Assembly (NCBI RefSeq): GCF_004014875.1
Contig: NZ_CP034929.1
Coordinates: 2,108,001-2,172,000 of the forward strand
Direction: 5' to 3'
Source: Nocardioides yefusunii
GTDB lineage: Bacteria > Actinomycetota > Actinomycetes > Propionibacteriales > Nocardioidaceae
DNA length: 64,000 bases
A model generated the notes under the pieces. It was not told the origin of the DNA. It was given only the letters and a program-made list of their open reading frames with translations, and ran no database searches. A program made the position numbers and the translations under genes. The stretch's first letter is position 1. Each line of letters begins with the position of its first letter. Shown piece by piece: positions 17,522 to 26,760 of the stretch.

Positions 17522-18747
17522 CGCGCGCCCCGACCCGCGGCGTGCGACCCGGCTTCCCGGTCACCCGCGCCCTCCTCGCGCTGCGCCTGCCCGCGGGTGC
17601 GGGAGAGACGGCGGCCGTACTCCTGTGCGGGCAGCTCGACCCAGACGTACGACGTCGCCCCGAGCGCCCACGCGATCGGGATCACCACGGCGAAGCGGAC
17701 CAGGAGTCCGGCCACACCGTCAGGGAGGTCCGCCTCGGACTCGAGCATGATGATGACGGGCAGGTGCCACAGGTAGATGCCGTACGACCAGCGTCCGGTC
17801 GCCTCCAGCCAGCGCCAGCGCAGCGGGGCGCTGACACCCCGGCCGTCCCGGGTGAAGACCGCCCCCAGGACGAGCAACGCCGCGAGGGCCGTGCAGGACA
17901 GGATCCGGACGATGTCCTCGGTGGCGGTGCGCGGCGAGAGGTCCAGCGGCCCCGACAGCGGCGACATCACCACGGCCAGGGCAGCCAGGCAGAGCACGGG
18001 GAGCACGATCCGGCTGGAGGCCAGGCGTTCAACACCCTCGAGACGAGCCAGACCAGCGGCACGCGCCTCGACCAGGAGCGCCACGAAAGCGCCCATCGTG
18101 AAGCACATCAGATAGCCGGGGAGCCAGAGCTTCTCCTGGGTCTTGCCGACCTCGTAGCACCAGGCGATGAAGGCCGTCGTGGCCGGGACGGTGGCCAGCA
18201 GCACTGCCCCGGTCACCCACAGCCGCACGGCCGGGGACTTCCCGCGCAGGCACGAGTGCAGGGCCACGGCGAGCACCGGGAGCGCGACGTACCAGCTCAG
18301 CTCGGTGCCCAGACTCCAGACCTGCTCCATCCCCTTGGGGATGCTCAGCACCTCGAAGACGCCCGTCATGGTCAGGGTGTGGAACCAGGCCCGCGCATCG
18401 ACCGGGACGGCCGGCGGGTAGATGACGATCCAGACCAGCATCGCCACCAGGTAGGCCGGGAAGGTACGCATGAGTCGGCGCACCGCATAGGCCCGGGTGG
18501 ACGGTTGCGCCGCGGCGCCCAGGATCCACGCCCCGTACGGACGGAACAGCAGGTAGCCCGCGAGGACGAAGAGGGCGATCGGGCCGAAACCGTGAATGCC
18601 CACCCACTTGTAGTCGGTCCAGAAGCTGATGTGGACCAGCACGACAGCGATCGCCGCGAACCCGCGCAGACCGGTGAGAGAGGCGACGAATCCGGCCTCT
18701 GACGCCGGACGGACGACGTCCTTCTGATGTGCTTCGCTGGCTGTCAC
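17518..18747 (-). CDS. Acyltransferase family 3 membrane protein
   Basis: This 409-residue O-acyltransferase has about ten membrane helices. LTGLRGFAAIAVVLVHI near residue 25-41 contains the Arg and His that define the family's TM1 motif. FVLAGYLLFRP and YGIYLWHLPVI are also conserved. It probably transfers acetyl, succinyl or a longer acyl group to an extracytoplasmic sugar; mycobacterial Rv0228 is the positional counterpart. It is the first gene of the six-gene operon. GTG 18747 lies six bases after TAGATA, so the operon mRNA probably starts at the codon itself. Confidence 0.88.
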   Translation of the reverse strand: MTASEAHQKDVVRPASEAGFVASLTGLRGFAAIAVVLVHISFWTDYKWVGIHGFGPIALFVLAGYLLFRPYGAWILGAAAQPSTRAYAVRRLMRTFPAYLVAMLVWIVIYPPAVPVDARAWFHTLTMTGVFEVLSIPKGMEQVWSLGTELSWYVALPVLAVALHSCLRGKSPAVRLWVTGAVLLATVPATTAFIAWCYEVGKTQEKLWLPGYLMCFTMGAFVALLVEARAAGLARLEGVERLASSRIVLPVLCLAALAVVMSPLSGPLDLSPRTATEDIVRILSCTALAALLVLGAVFTRDGRGVSAPLRWRWLEATGRWSYGIYLWHLPVIIMLESEADLPDGVAGLLVRFAVVIPIAWALGATSYVWVELPAQEYGRRLSRTRGQAQREEGAGDREAGSHAAGRGAR

Positions 18748-18753
18748 GCGGGC

Positions 18754-18760
18754 TATCTAA
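18754..18760 (-). promoter_or_regulatory. Promoter -10 of the six-gene glycan operon
   Basis: TTAGATA on the minus strand lies six to seven bases before the GTG of the acyltransferase gene. There is no Shine-Dalgarno. The 125-base gap to the divergent flippase start holds both promoters. Confidence 0.5.
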
Positions 18761-18860
18761 GCACGCATGTCGTGGTGTGTCTCACAGCCGTTCAGAGCGC
18801 CTCGACGGGCTCGCCGCCGTTCTTGCGGCACAAGCACTACCGGCGAGTAGCGGGAGTGCC

Positions 18861-18866
18861 TACACT
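18861..18866 (+). promoter_or_regulatory. -10 box of leaderless flippase gene
   Basis: TACACT is followed by six bases and then the ATG at 18873, with no ribosome binding site between. This geometry decided the choice of that ATG over upstream in-frame codons. Confidence 0.65.
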
Positions 18867-18872
18867 CGCCGG

Positions 18873-20204
18873 ATGACCACCACCACCGCCGCGCAGGACG
18901 ATGTCCCTGCGTCGAGGTCCCGCAGCGCCGGACTCCTCGCCGGTGGAGGTGGCATCGCAGCCACGATGGTGATCGCCAACGGAGCCTTCTACGCCTTGAC
19001 GATGCTGTCTGCGCGCCTCCTGGGCCCTGCGGAGTACAGCGCGCTGGCCGCGGCCATGAACCTGCTGCTGGTCCTCAGCGTCGTTTCCCTGGGGGTCCAG
19101 GCCACGGCTGCCCGACGGATCGCGCTCGACGCCACGCACGCCCAGGAGATCGAGGCGTCGGTCCTGCGGCTCTCGTGGCGCACCGGTCTGGGGATCGGGC
19201 TCGCGCTCGTGGTGCTCTCGCCGCTCGTCAAGGAACTGCTCCGACTCGACGACCTCTCCCCCGCGCTCTGGCTCGCGGCAGCGACCGTGCCCTCCACCGT
19301 CGTGGGCGGCTACATCGGGATCCTGCAGGGCGAACGCCGCTGGCGTGACCTGAGCCTGCTCTACCTGGCTGCCTCGCTCCGCCTCCCCGTCGGCGTGGTC
19401 CTGCTGCTGTGGTGGCCCGACGTGGTCACGGCCCTGGTTGCAGTGACGCTGGCCGGTTTCCTGCCGATCTTGGTCGGACGGCACTCGCTGCGCAACACTC
19501 GCTCCGGCATCGTGAGCATGCACCGACGCGGCATCCGTGAGCTGGTCTCCGAAGCGGCTCGCAACTCCCAGGCGCTCCTGTCCTTCATGGCACTGAGCAA
19601 CGTCGACGTGATCGTGGCTCGCGCCGTCCTCGACCCGCACGAGGCCGGTCTGTACGCCGCCGGCGCGATCCTGAGCAAGACCTGCGCGATCCTGCCGCAG
19701 TTCGTGGTCGTGGTGGCGTTCCCCTCCCTGGCCTCGCACACCGAACGCATCCGGGCTCTGACCCGCGGCCTGGTTCTCACCGCCGCGATCGGTCTGGCGG
19801 CCACGCTCGGAGTCACTCTCCTGCGCCCCCTCGCGCTCTCGGTGGTGGGCGGCGGCGAGTTCGCCGAGATCTCCGCAGACCTGCCGGCCTTCACCCTCCT
19901 GGGCACCTGCATGGCCATGGTGCAGCTGGTGGTGTACGCGGTGCTGGCACGTCAGGGCCGTCGTTCGACCTGGCTGATCTGGATCTGTGCCGCGGTGCTG
20001 GTGCTGGGCGGCTCGACCGCGGCCACCGCCCAGTCGCTCCTGGTCTGGGGCCTCTGTGTCACCACGGCCCTGCTCGTCGTCCTGGTTGCGACCAGCTTCT
20101 GGATCGTCCGACGCCCCGCACCGGCCGACGATGCGGACAGCGCCTCCGACACCACGAGCGGCGCACTCGACGCCACCAACGCAACGGCCGCCCCCACGCA
20201 CTGA
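18873..20204 (+). CDS. MOP-superfamily polysaccharide flippase (Wzx/MATE-like)
   Basis: This 443-residue protein has 12 or so hydrophobic helices and the polysaccharide-biosynthesis family opening: an N-terminal helix, ARLLGPAEYSALAAAMN, then GVQATAARRIAL. LSNVDVIVARAVLDPHEAGLYAAG is also typical of Wzx-like proteins. It likely flips a lipid-linked sugar across the membrane for the extracytoplasmic transferases encoded divergently. Its placement next to that operon suggests it completes the pathway (inference). An Asp/Ser/Thr-rich tail ends the protein. Confidence 0.85.
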   Translation: MTTTTAAQDDVPASRSRSAGLLAGGGGIAATMVIANGAFYALTMLSARLLGPAEYSALAAAMNLLLVLSVVSLGVQATAARRIALDATHAQEIEASVLRLSWRTGLGIGLALVVLSPLVKELLRLDDLSPALWLAAATVPSTVVGGYIGILQGERRWRDLSLLYLAASLRLPVGVVLLLWWPDVVTALVAVTLAGFLPILVGRHSLRNTRSGIVSMHRRGIRELVSEAARNSQALLSFMALSNVDVIVARAVLDPHEAGLYAAGAILSKTCAILPQFVVVVAFPSLASHTERIRALTRGLVLTAAIGLAATLGVTLLRPLALSVVGGGEFAEISADLPAFTLLGTCMAMVQLVVYAVLARQGRRSTWLIWICAAVLVLGGSTAATAQSLLVWGLCVTTALLVVLVATSFWIVRRPAPADDADSASDTTSGALDATNATAAPTH

Positions 20205-20247
20205 ACCCGTACGTGAAGGCGGCCGCGACCGGAAGGTTCCGGCTGCG

Positions 20248-22923
20248 TCAGTGAGCTGCTTCGTGCCAGCTGTGTCCGGTGCCGACGGAGACGTCGAGAG
20301 GAACCAGGAGGTCTGCGGCGCTGCCCATCTGGGCACGCACCAGCGCTTCGAGCGCCTCACGCTCGCCCGGGGCAACTTCCAGCACCAGTTCGTCATGGAC
20401 CTGCAGCAGGACGCGGGACTTCATGCCCTGCTCGGCCAGTTCGGCGTCGACGCCGATCATGGCGACCTTGACGAGATCTGCCGCCGAGCCCTGGATGGGG
20501 GCGTTCAGCGCCATCCGCTCCGCCATCTCGCGGCGCTGGCGGTTGTCGCTGGTGAGGTCGGGCAGGTAGCGACGACGCCCCATGACGGTTTCGGTGTACC
20601 CAGTGCGGCGGGCCTCCTCCACGACTCCCTGGAGATAGTCGCGGATGCCGCCGAAGGTCTCGAAGTACTCGTCCATCAGCTTTGACGCCTCGCCGGGGCT
20701 GATCTTGAGCTGACCCGAGAGGCCGAAGGCGGAGAGACCGTAGGCGAGGCCGTAGTTCATCGCCTTGATCTTGGCGCGCATCTCGGGGGTGACGGCCTCG
20801 GCGTCGACGCCGAAGACCTTCGAGGCGGTGGAGGCGTGGAAGTCCTGGCCCGATCGGAACGCCTCGACCAGCAGGTCGTCGCCGGAGGCGTGCGCCATGA
20901 TCCGCATCTCGATCTGGCTGTAGTCGGCCGTCATCAGCGACTCGAAGCCTTCACCGACGACGAACGCCTCACGGATGCGACGCCCTTCGGCGGTGCGGAC
21001 CGGGATGTTCTGCAGGTTCGGGTCAGTGCTGGACAGACGTCCGGTCGCCGCGATGATCTGGTTGAACGTCGTGTGGATGCGACCGTCGGGCTGGACCGTC
21101 TTGAGGAGACCCTCGACGGTCTGACGCAGCTTGATGACGTCGCGGTGACGCAGCAGGTGCAGCAGGAACGGGTGCTCGGTCTTCTCGTAGAGGGAGGCGA
21201 GGGCGTCGGCGTCGGTGGTGTAGCCGGTCTTGGTCTTCTTGGTCTTCGGCATGCCGAGGTCCTCGAAGAGGACCACCTGGAGCTGCTTGGGCGAGCCGAG
21301 GTTGATCTCCTTGCCGATCACCTCGTACGCGGCGGCCGCAGCGGCCCGGACCTCGGAGTCGAACTCGTCGGCGAGGGCCTGGAGGTGCTCCTGGTCGACC
21401 GCGATGCCGGTGCGTTCCATCCGGGCGAGGATGTCGACCAGCGGCAGCTCGACATCGCTGAGGAGACGCGTACCGCCGTGGCTCTCGATCTCGTCGGCGA
21501 GCGCAGCGGCCAGCTCGACGCTGGCCTGGGCGCGTGCGAGGGCGGGCTCGACGACCGCCTCACCGGTGTCGAAGAGGAGTCCCTGGTCGCCGACGTCCTC
21601 AGTGGGCAGCTCGCGCTTGAGGTAGCGCACGGTGAGGTCGGCGAGGTCGTAGGTGCGCTGGTCCGGACGCACCAGGTACGCAGCCAGGGCGGTGTCGCTG
21701 GACAGGCCCTCGACCTCCCAGCCGCGTGCGGCCAACGCCAGGATGGGGCCCTTGGCGTCATGGATGACCTTGGCGCGCGCAGGATCGGCGAGCCATGCGG
21801 CCACGGCGGCGTCGTCCTCGGGCGTCAGGGTCTGGGTGTCCAGGTAGGCGGCGCGGCCCTCGAGCGTGGAGACCGCGATTCCCTCGACCTCGCCGGTACC
21901 AGCGCGCCAGGTGCCGCTCACGTGCACACCCAGCGCGGCAGAACCGGTCTCGGCGAACCACGCCGCGACGGTGCCCGGCTCCAGCACGGTGCCCTCGACC
22001 TTCATCGAGGGCTCGGTCGCGGTCTCCTCCTCGCTGTCGAGGGACTCGAAGAGACGATCGCGCAGTACCCGGAACTCCAGGCCGTCGAACAGGGTGTGGA
22101 CCTCCTGACGGTCCCACGGCTGACGGGCGAGGTCGGCGGGGCCGAAGTCGAGGGTGAGGTCGCGGAGCAACGCGTTGAGGCGACGGTTGCGGATCACGTC
22201 ACCGAGGTGGGCACGCAGGCTCTCACCGGCCTTGCCCTTCACCTCGTCGACGCGGGCGATGATGTTGTCGAGGCCGTCGAACTGGTTGATCCACTTCGCT
22301 GCGGTCTTGGGACCGACACCGGGAACGCCCGGGAGGTTGTCGGAGTCCTCACCGACGAGCGCGGCGATCTCGGGGTAGCGGTGCGGCGGCACGAAGTACT
22401 TCGTCTCGACGGCCTCCGGCGTCATCCGGGCCAACTCCGAGACGCCACGCATCGGGTAGAGGACGGTGACGTCGTCGTTGACCAGCTGGAGCGAGTCGCG
22501 GTCACCGGTGAGGATCAGCGTCTCCATCCCGGCCTCGCGCGCCTGGGTGCTCCAGGTGGCGATGATGTCGTCGGCCTCGAAGCCCTCCAACGAGAGGTGC
22601 TTGATCCGGAGTGCGTCGAGCACCTCCTGGATCAGCGGTAGCTGGCTGCGGAACTCGTCGGGAGTCTTGGCGCGCTTGGCCTTGTACTCGGAGTACTCCT
22701 CGAGCCGGAACGTCTGGCGCGAGAGGTCGAAGGCGACCGCCACGTGCGTCGGCTCCTCGTCACGCAGCACGTTGATCAGCATCGAGGTGAAGCCGTACAC
22801 GGCGTTCGTGTGCTGGCCGGTGCTGGTGGAGAAGTTGTCGACCGGGAGCGCGAAGAACGCCCGGTAGGCCAGCGAGTGGCCGTCGAGGAGCAGGAGGCGG
22901 GGGCGGGAGGACTTCTCGGTCAC
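20248..22923 (-). CDS. polA: DNA polymerase I
   Basis: This protein of about 891 residues has a 5'-3' exonuclease domain (LLLDGHSLAYRAFFALP, GFEADDIIA, LTGDRDSLQL, about 1-290). A degenerate 3'-5' exonuclease fold (about 310-500) is followed by the polymerase domain with LMTADYSQIEMRI, MNYGLAYGLSAFGLS and LQVHDELVLE. The proofreading carboxylates (DXE, DX3D) are missing from the middle domain, as in most actinobacterial PolA. It functions in Okazaki fragment processing and repair. GTG 22923 is chosen because a TAGTGT box ends eight bases upstream; an in-frame GTG at 22935 would lie inside the promoter. Confidence 0.97.
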   Translation of the reverse strand: MTEKSSRPRLLLLDGHSLAYRAFFALPVDNFSTSTGQHTNAVYGFTSMLINVLRDEEPTHVAVAFDLSRQTFRLEEYSEYKAKRAKTPDEFRSQLPLIQEVLDALRIKHLSLEGFEADDIIATWSTQAREAGMETLILTGDRDSLQLVNDDVTVLYPMRGVSELARMTPEAVETKYFVPPHRYPEIAALVGEDSDNLPGVPGVGPKTAAKWINQFDGLDNIIARVDEVKGKAGESLRAHLGDVIRNRRLNALLRDLTLDFGPADLARQPWDRQEVHTLFDGLEFRVLRDRLFESLDSEEETATEPSMKVEGTVLEPGTVAAWFAETGSAALGVHVSGTWRAGTGEVEGIAVSTLEGRAAYLDTQTLTPEDDAAVAAWLADPARAKVIHDAKGPILALAARGWEVEGLSSDTALAAYLVRPDQRTYDLADLTVRYLKRELPTEDVGDQGLLFDTGEAVVEPALARAQASVELAAALADEIESHGGTRLLSDVELPLVDILARMERTGIAVDQEHLQALADEFDSEVRAAAAAAYEVIGKEINLGSPKQLQVVLFEDLGMPKTKKTKTGYTTDADALASLYEKTEHPFLLHLLRHRDVIKLRQTVEGLLKTVQPDGRIHTTFNQIIAATGRLSSTDPNLQNIPVRTAEGRRIREAFVVGEGFESLMTADYSQIEMRIMAHASGDDLLVEAFRSGQDFHASTASKVFGVDAEAVTPEMRAKIKAMNYGLAYGLSAFGLSGQLKISPGEASKLMDEYFETFGGIRDYLQGVVEEARRTGYTETVMGRRRYLPDLTSDNRQRREMAERMALNAPIQGSAADLVKVAMIGVDAELAEQGMKSRVLLQVHDELVLEVAPGEREALEALVRAQMGSAADLLVPLDVSVGTGHSWHEAAH

Positions 22924-22931
22924 GAACCAGA

Positions 22932-22937
22932 ACACTA
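22932..22937 (-). promoter_or_regulatory. polA: -10 box of polA
   Basis: TAGTGT on the minus strand is eight bases from the preferred GTG at 22923. It supports a leaderless or near-leaderless transcript. Confidence 0.4.
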
Positions 22938-23013
22938 TCCGTTGGCTCCGACTCGTTCGCCTTCCATGAGGACGTGCCGGGAGAACCGGGCGAGGTGCGC
23001 CACAATGACCGCC

Positions 23014-23466
23014 ATGACGAACCCTTCCGCGGGCTTCACCGCCGCCGACATCGACTCCGCCACCCCTGAGGACCTCACCGCAGCCTTCGGCGCGCAGATG
23101 GGTGCCCTGTGCGAGAAGATGCAGATCGAACTCGTCGAGATCTCACCTGAGCGCGTCGTCGCGACCATGCCGGTCCAGGGCAACACCCAGCCCTACGGTC
23201 TGCTGCACGGCGGCGCGTCGGTGGTGCTGGCCGAGACCCTCGGCTCAATGGGCTCAGCTCTGCACGGCTTCCCCGACCGGGTGCCGGTGGGCGTGGACAT
23301 CAACGCCACCCATCACCGTTCGGCGACCACGGGCACCGTCACCGGTGTCGCGACCGCGATCCACCTGGGGCGCACCAGCACCTGCTACGAGATCGTCGTC
23401 TCCGACGAGCAGGGACGTCGCCTGTGCACCTCGCGCATCACCTGCGCACTGATCGAACCACGCTGA
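23014..23466 (+). CDS. Hotdog-fold acyl-CoA thioesterase (PaaI/EntH type)
   Basis: This 150-residue protein has the hotdog-family core PYGLLHGGASVVLAETLGS near residue 65-83. The Glu in AETLGS is the probable catalytic base. VDINATHHRSATTGTVTG is the second conserved strand. Such proteins hydrolyse aromatic or long-chain acyl-CoAs, including DHNA-CoA in menaquinone synthesis. The exact substrate here is not decidable. ATG 23014 follows CACAAT by seven bases, giving a leaderless start; the in-frame ATG at 23005 overlaps that box. It is divergent from polA. Confidence 0.88.
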   Translation: MTNPSAGFTAADIDSATPEDLTAAFGAQMGALCEKMQIELVEISPERVVATMPVQGNTQPYGLLHGGASVVLAETLGSMGSALHGFPDRVPVGVDINATHHRSATTGTVTGVATAIHLGRTSTCYEIVVSDEQGRRLCTSRITCALIEPR

Positions 23467-23518
23467 TCGAACCGCGCTGATCAAACCGCGCCGGTCGGTC
23501 TGCGCCGGTCGGTCTGTG
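23463..23518 (+). repeat. Short tandem repeats downstream of the thioesterase gene
   Basis: Three copies of a ctgatc(g/a)aac(c)gcg-type unit run directly into two copies of cgccggtcggtctg. The block fills the gap to the convergent GNAT gene. The first copy overlaps the end of the thioesterase coding sequence, so the array may have grown from its 3' end. Confidence 0.6.
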
Positions 23519-24079
23519 TCAGGACGGGACGCGCGAACGGCGTCCGCGTCGCGCCGCGAGCACGCGGTCGACGTGGCGTCGGTCGGCGCCACGAGCCGGG
23601 CGCACCGAACCGAGGCGCTGACGCACGGCGCTGGTCGTCGCGATCCGCAGGACGGCGCGCGGCCCCAACCCGATCCGGGCGAAGAAACGGTTGGCGTCAC
23701 GCGAGGACGACAGCGCAGCAGCACCGACGTAGTTGATCCCCCGCTCCTCGGCGAAGGTCACGGCCGCTTCCACGAGCGCAGTGCCGACACCACGACGACG
23801 CGATGAAGCGACCACCTGGGGCGCGAAGGCCTGGACGATCCGATCCGGGTTGACGGGGTTGACCGCACAGACGCGCACCAACAGTGCACCGACCGGGGCA
23901 GAGTCGATCTCGGCCACCAGGACACGGAGGTCGGGGTCGGTCTCCTGCTGCTCGACGAGTGCCACGAGGTCCCCCAGCGCGACACCGTCACCGGTGCGCA
24001 GGAGTTCGCTCCAGAGCTCGGCGAGAAGGGGTACGTCCCCCACGTGCGCAGCGCGCACCTGAACCTGAGCTCGTCCCAT
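23519..24079 (-). CDS. GNAT-family N-acetyltransferase
   Basis: This 186-residue protein has the acetyl-CoA-binding motif A in VVASSRRRGVGTALVEAAV (about residues 90-108) and FFARIGLGPRA (motif B) further on. The last 35 residues are strongly basic (RRGRRSRV), which could bind nucleic acid or simply be a tail. The acceptor is unknown. ATG 24079 is chosen because GAGGAG sits six bases upstream. It stands alone between the repeats and pdtaR. Confidence 0.8.
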   Translation of the reverse strand: MGRAQVQVRAAHVGDVPLLAELWSELLRTGDGVALGDLVALVEQQETDPDLRVLVAEIDSAPVGALLVRVCAVNPVNPDRIVQAFAPQVVASSRRRGVGTALVEAAVTFAEERGINYVGAAALSSSRDANRFFARIGLGPRAVLRIATTSAVRQRLGSVRPARGADRRHVDRVLAARRGRRSRVPS

Positions 24080-24215
24080 CGTCGTCTCCTCAGCACACGT
24101 CCCTGAACGGGACAACCACACACGTCCCGGGAGGGACGGTCAGACGTCACGTGCCCCCACACGCCGAAGTGAACAGTACCGTCCGGAAGGCTCCGTCGCG
24201 GAGTTCCCTCCAGTT

Positions 24216-24234
24216 CTGCCCGGCCCGCGGGCAG
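24216..24234 (-). terminator. Hairpin after pdtaR
   Basis: A seven-base CTGCCCG arm (24216-24222) pairs with CGGGCAG (24228-24234) over a five-base loop, 11 bases beyond the pdtaR stop. It is short but GC-only. Confidence 0.5.
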
Positions 24235-24244
24235 GGCCGCAGCC

Positions 24245-24847
24245 TCAGCCCTTGGCGATGCCCGGGCCGTGAGTGACGACGCCCTCGGCGACCTGACGCA
24301 TGGAGAGGCGCAGGTCCATCGCGGTCTTCTGGATCCATCGGAACGCGTCGGCCTCGGAGATCCCGAGCTCGCTCTGGAGCAGGCCCTTGGCACGGTCCAT
24401 CGTCTTGCGGGTCTCGAGGCGCTCGGCGAGGTCGGCGACCTCGTCCTCGAGGCTGCGCATCTCGGCGAACCGGCTGACCGCCATCTCGATCGCGGGCGTG
24501 AGGTCGGCCTTGTTGAACGGCTTGAGCAGGTAGGCCATCGCACCGGCGTCGCGGGCACGCTCGACGAGCTCACGCTGGCTGAACGCAGTCAGGATGACGA
24601 CCGGGCAGATCTTCTGTGCAGCGATCCGCTCCGCGGCGGCGATACCGTCCAGGACCGGCATCTTGACGTCGAGGATCACCAGGTCGGGGCGCAGTTCCTC
24701 GGCCAGTTCGATGGCCCGTTGGCCGTCCGCGGCCTGGCCTACGACGTCGTAGCCCTCCTCACCGAGCATCTCGGCGAGGTCCATACGGATCAGGGCCTCG
24801 TCCTCGGCGATGACGACACGGGATGCGGGGACGACACTGTTGCTCAC
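24245..24847 (-). CDS. pdtaR: ANTAR-domain response regulator (PdtaR-like)
   Basis: This 200-residue protein has a receiver domain with acidic pocket EDEA, phosphoacceptor Asp60 in VILDVKMPVLDG, and the conserved Lys in YLLKPF. A linker helix and an ANTAR RNA-binding domain (about 130-190) follow, with MDRAKGLLQSELGISEADAF and SMRQVAE. PdtaR acts by transcription antitermination on ANTAR-target RNAs after phosphorylation by a cytosolic histidine kinase PdtaS, which is not in this window. GTG 24847 follows TAACCT by six bases, so it is probably leaderless. The neighbourhood with pyk is conserved in other actinobacteria. Confidence 0.92.
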   Translation of the reverse strand: MSNSVVPASRVVIAEDEALIRMDLAEMLGEEGYDVVGQAADGQRAIELAEELRPDLVILDVKMPVLDGIAAAERIAAQKICPVVILTAFSQRELVERARDAGAMAYLLKPFNKADLTPAIEMAVSRFAEMRSLEDEVADLAERLETRKTMDRAKGLLQSELGISEADAFRWIQKTAMDLRLSMRQVAEGVVTHGPGIAKG

Positions 24848-24853
24848 GCAACG

Positions 24854-24859
24854 AGGTTA
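24854..24859 (-). promoter_or_regulatory. pdtaR: -10 box of leaderless pdtaR
   Basis: TAACCT on the minus strand is separated by six bases from the GTG start codon, with no ribosome binding site. Confidence 0.6.
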
Positions 24860-24921
24860 ACGCCTGCCCCCTGAATGCGAAGACCCCGCGCGGCTGTACT
24901 AAGTTTGTGCCCGTCCTCAGG

Positions 24922-24997
24922 GCCCCGGTATCCCAACGGCAGAGGAAGCGGTCTCAAACACCGTCCAGTGTGGGTTCGAATCCCACCCGGGGCACCA
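24922..24997 (+). tRNA. tRNA with CAA (Leu) anticodon but class I shape
   Basis: A full cloverleaf can be drawn. The acceptor stem is GCCCCGG/CCGGGGC with A73 and an encoded CCA. The D-arm is TCC/GGA with GG in the loop. The anticodon stem is GCGGT/ACCGT around loop CTCAAAC, giving anticodon CAA at 34-36. The T-arm is GTGGG/CCCAC with TTCGAAT. CAA reads the leucine codon UUG. The variable region is only five bases (CCAGT), whereas bacterial tRNA-Leu normally has a long variable arm. The 76-base body looks more like tRNA-Gln. Amino-acid identity is therefore uncertain. Confidence 0.88.
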
Positions 24998-25003
24998 GAC
25001 GCC

Positions 25004-25037
25004 GAGAGGCCCGGAACCATCAGGTTCCGGGCCTCTC
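25004..25037. terminator. Shared hairpin between tRNA and pyk
   Basis: Perfect 15-base arms 25004-25018 and 25023-25037 with a four-base loop lie seven bases after the tRNA CCA end and 29 bases after the convergent pyk stop. It can terminate both. Confidence 0.88.
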
Positions 25038-25065
25038 GTGCATGGCGGCCACCGGGGCCGAGGGG

Positions 25066-26514
<1,449 letters not shown>

Positions 26515-26520
26515 TCCTCG

Positions 26521-26526
26521 ATCCTA
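26521..26526 (-). promoter_or_regulatory. pyk: -10 box of leaderless pyk
   Basis: TAGGAT on the minus strand, then six bases (CGAGGA), then the GTG start codon. The GAGGA would be too close to act as a ribosome binding site. Confidence 0.55.
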
Positions 26527-26656
26527 CCCCCGCTACGTCCTGCATCGGATGACAGGCAGGTGTCACCACGGCAGCGAATGCGAGACAACTGTCACATCGA
26601 TGTCACACCTGAACAGGTGGAGGCCACCTGTGCCGTCACTCCCCCCGGGAACAGGG

Positions 26657-26690
26657 CCAGGGTCGGCCCCCTCACGGGGACCGACCCTGG
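26657..26690 (-). terminator. gltBD terminator
   Basis: Arms 26657-26670 and 26676-26690 pair over 14 positions with one bulged base and a five-base loop, about 70 bases after the gltD stop. Confidence 0.75.
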
Positions 26691-26760
26691 TCGGTGCTGC
26701 GGGCCACCGGTCAGGCCGGACGACGTTGGCCGTCCTGCCCGATGGGCGCGTGCTGGCGTC

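Noticed and set aside
24922..24997. Selenocysteine or normal class II tRNA-Leu
   Set aside because: Acceptor stem is seven pairs and the variable loop is five bases, so neither class II form fits.
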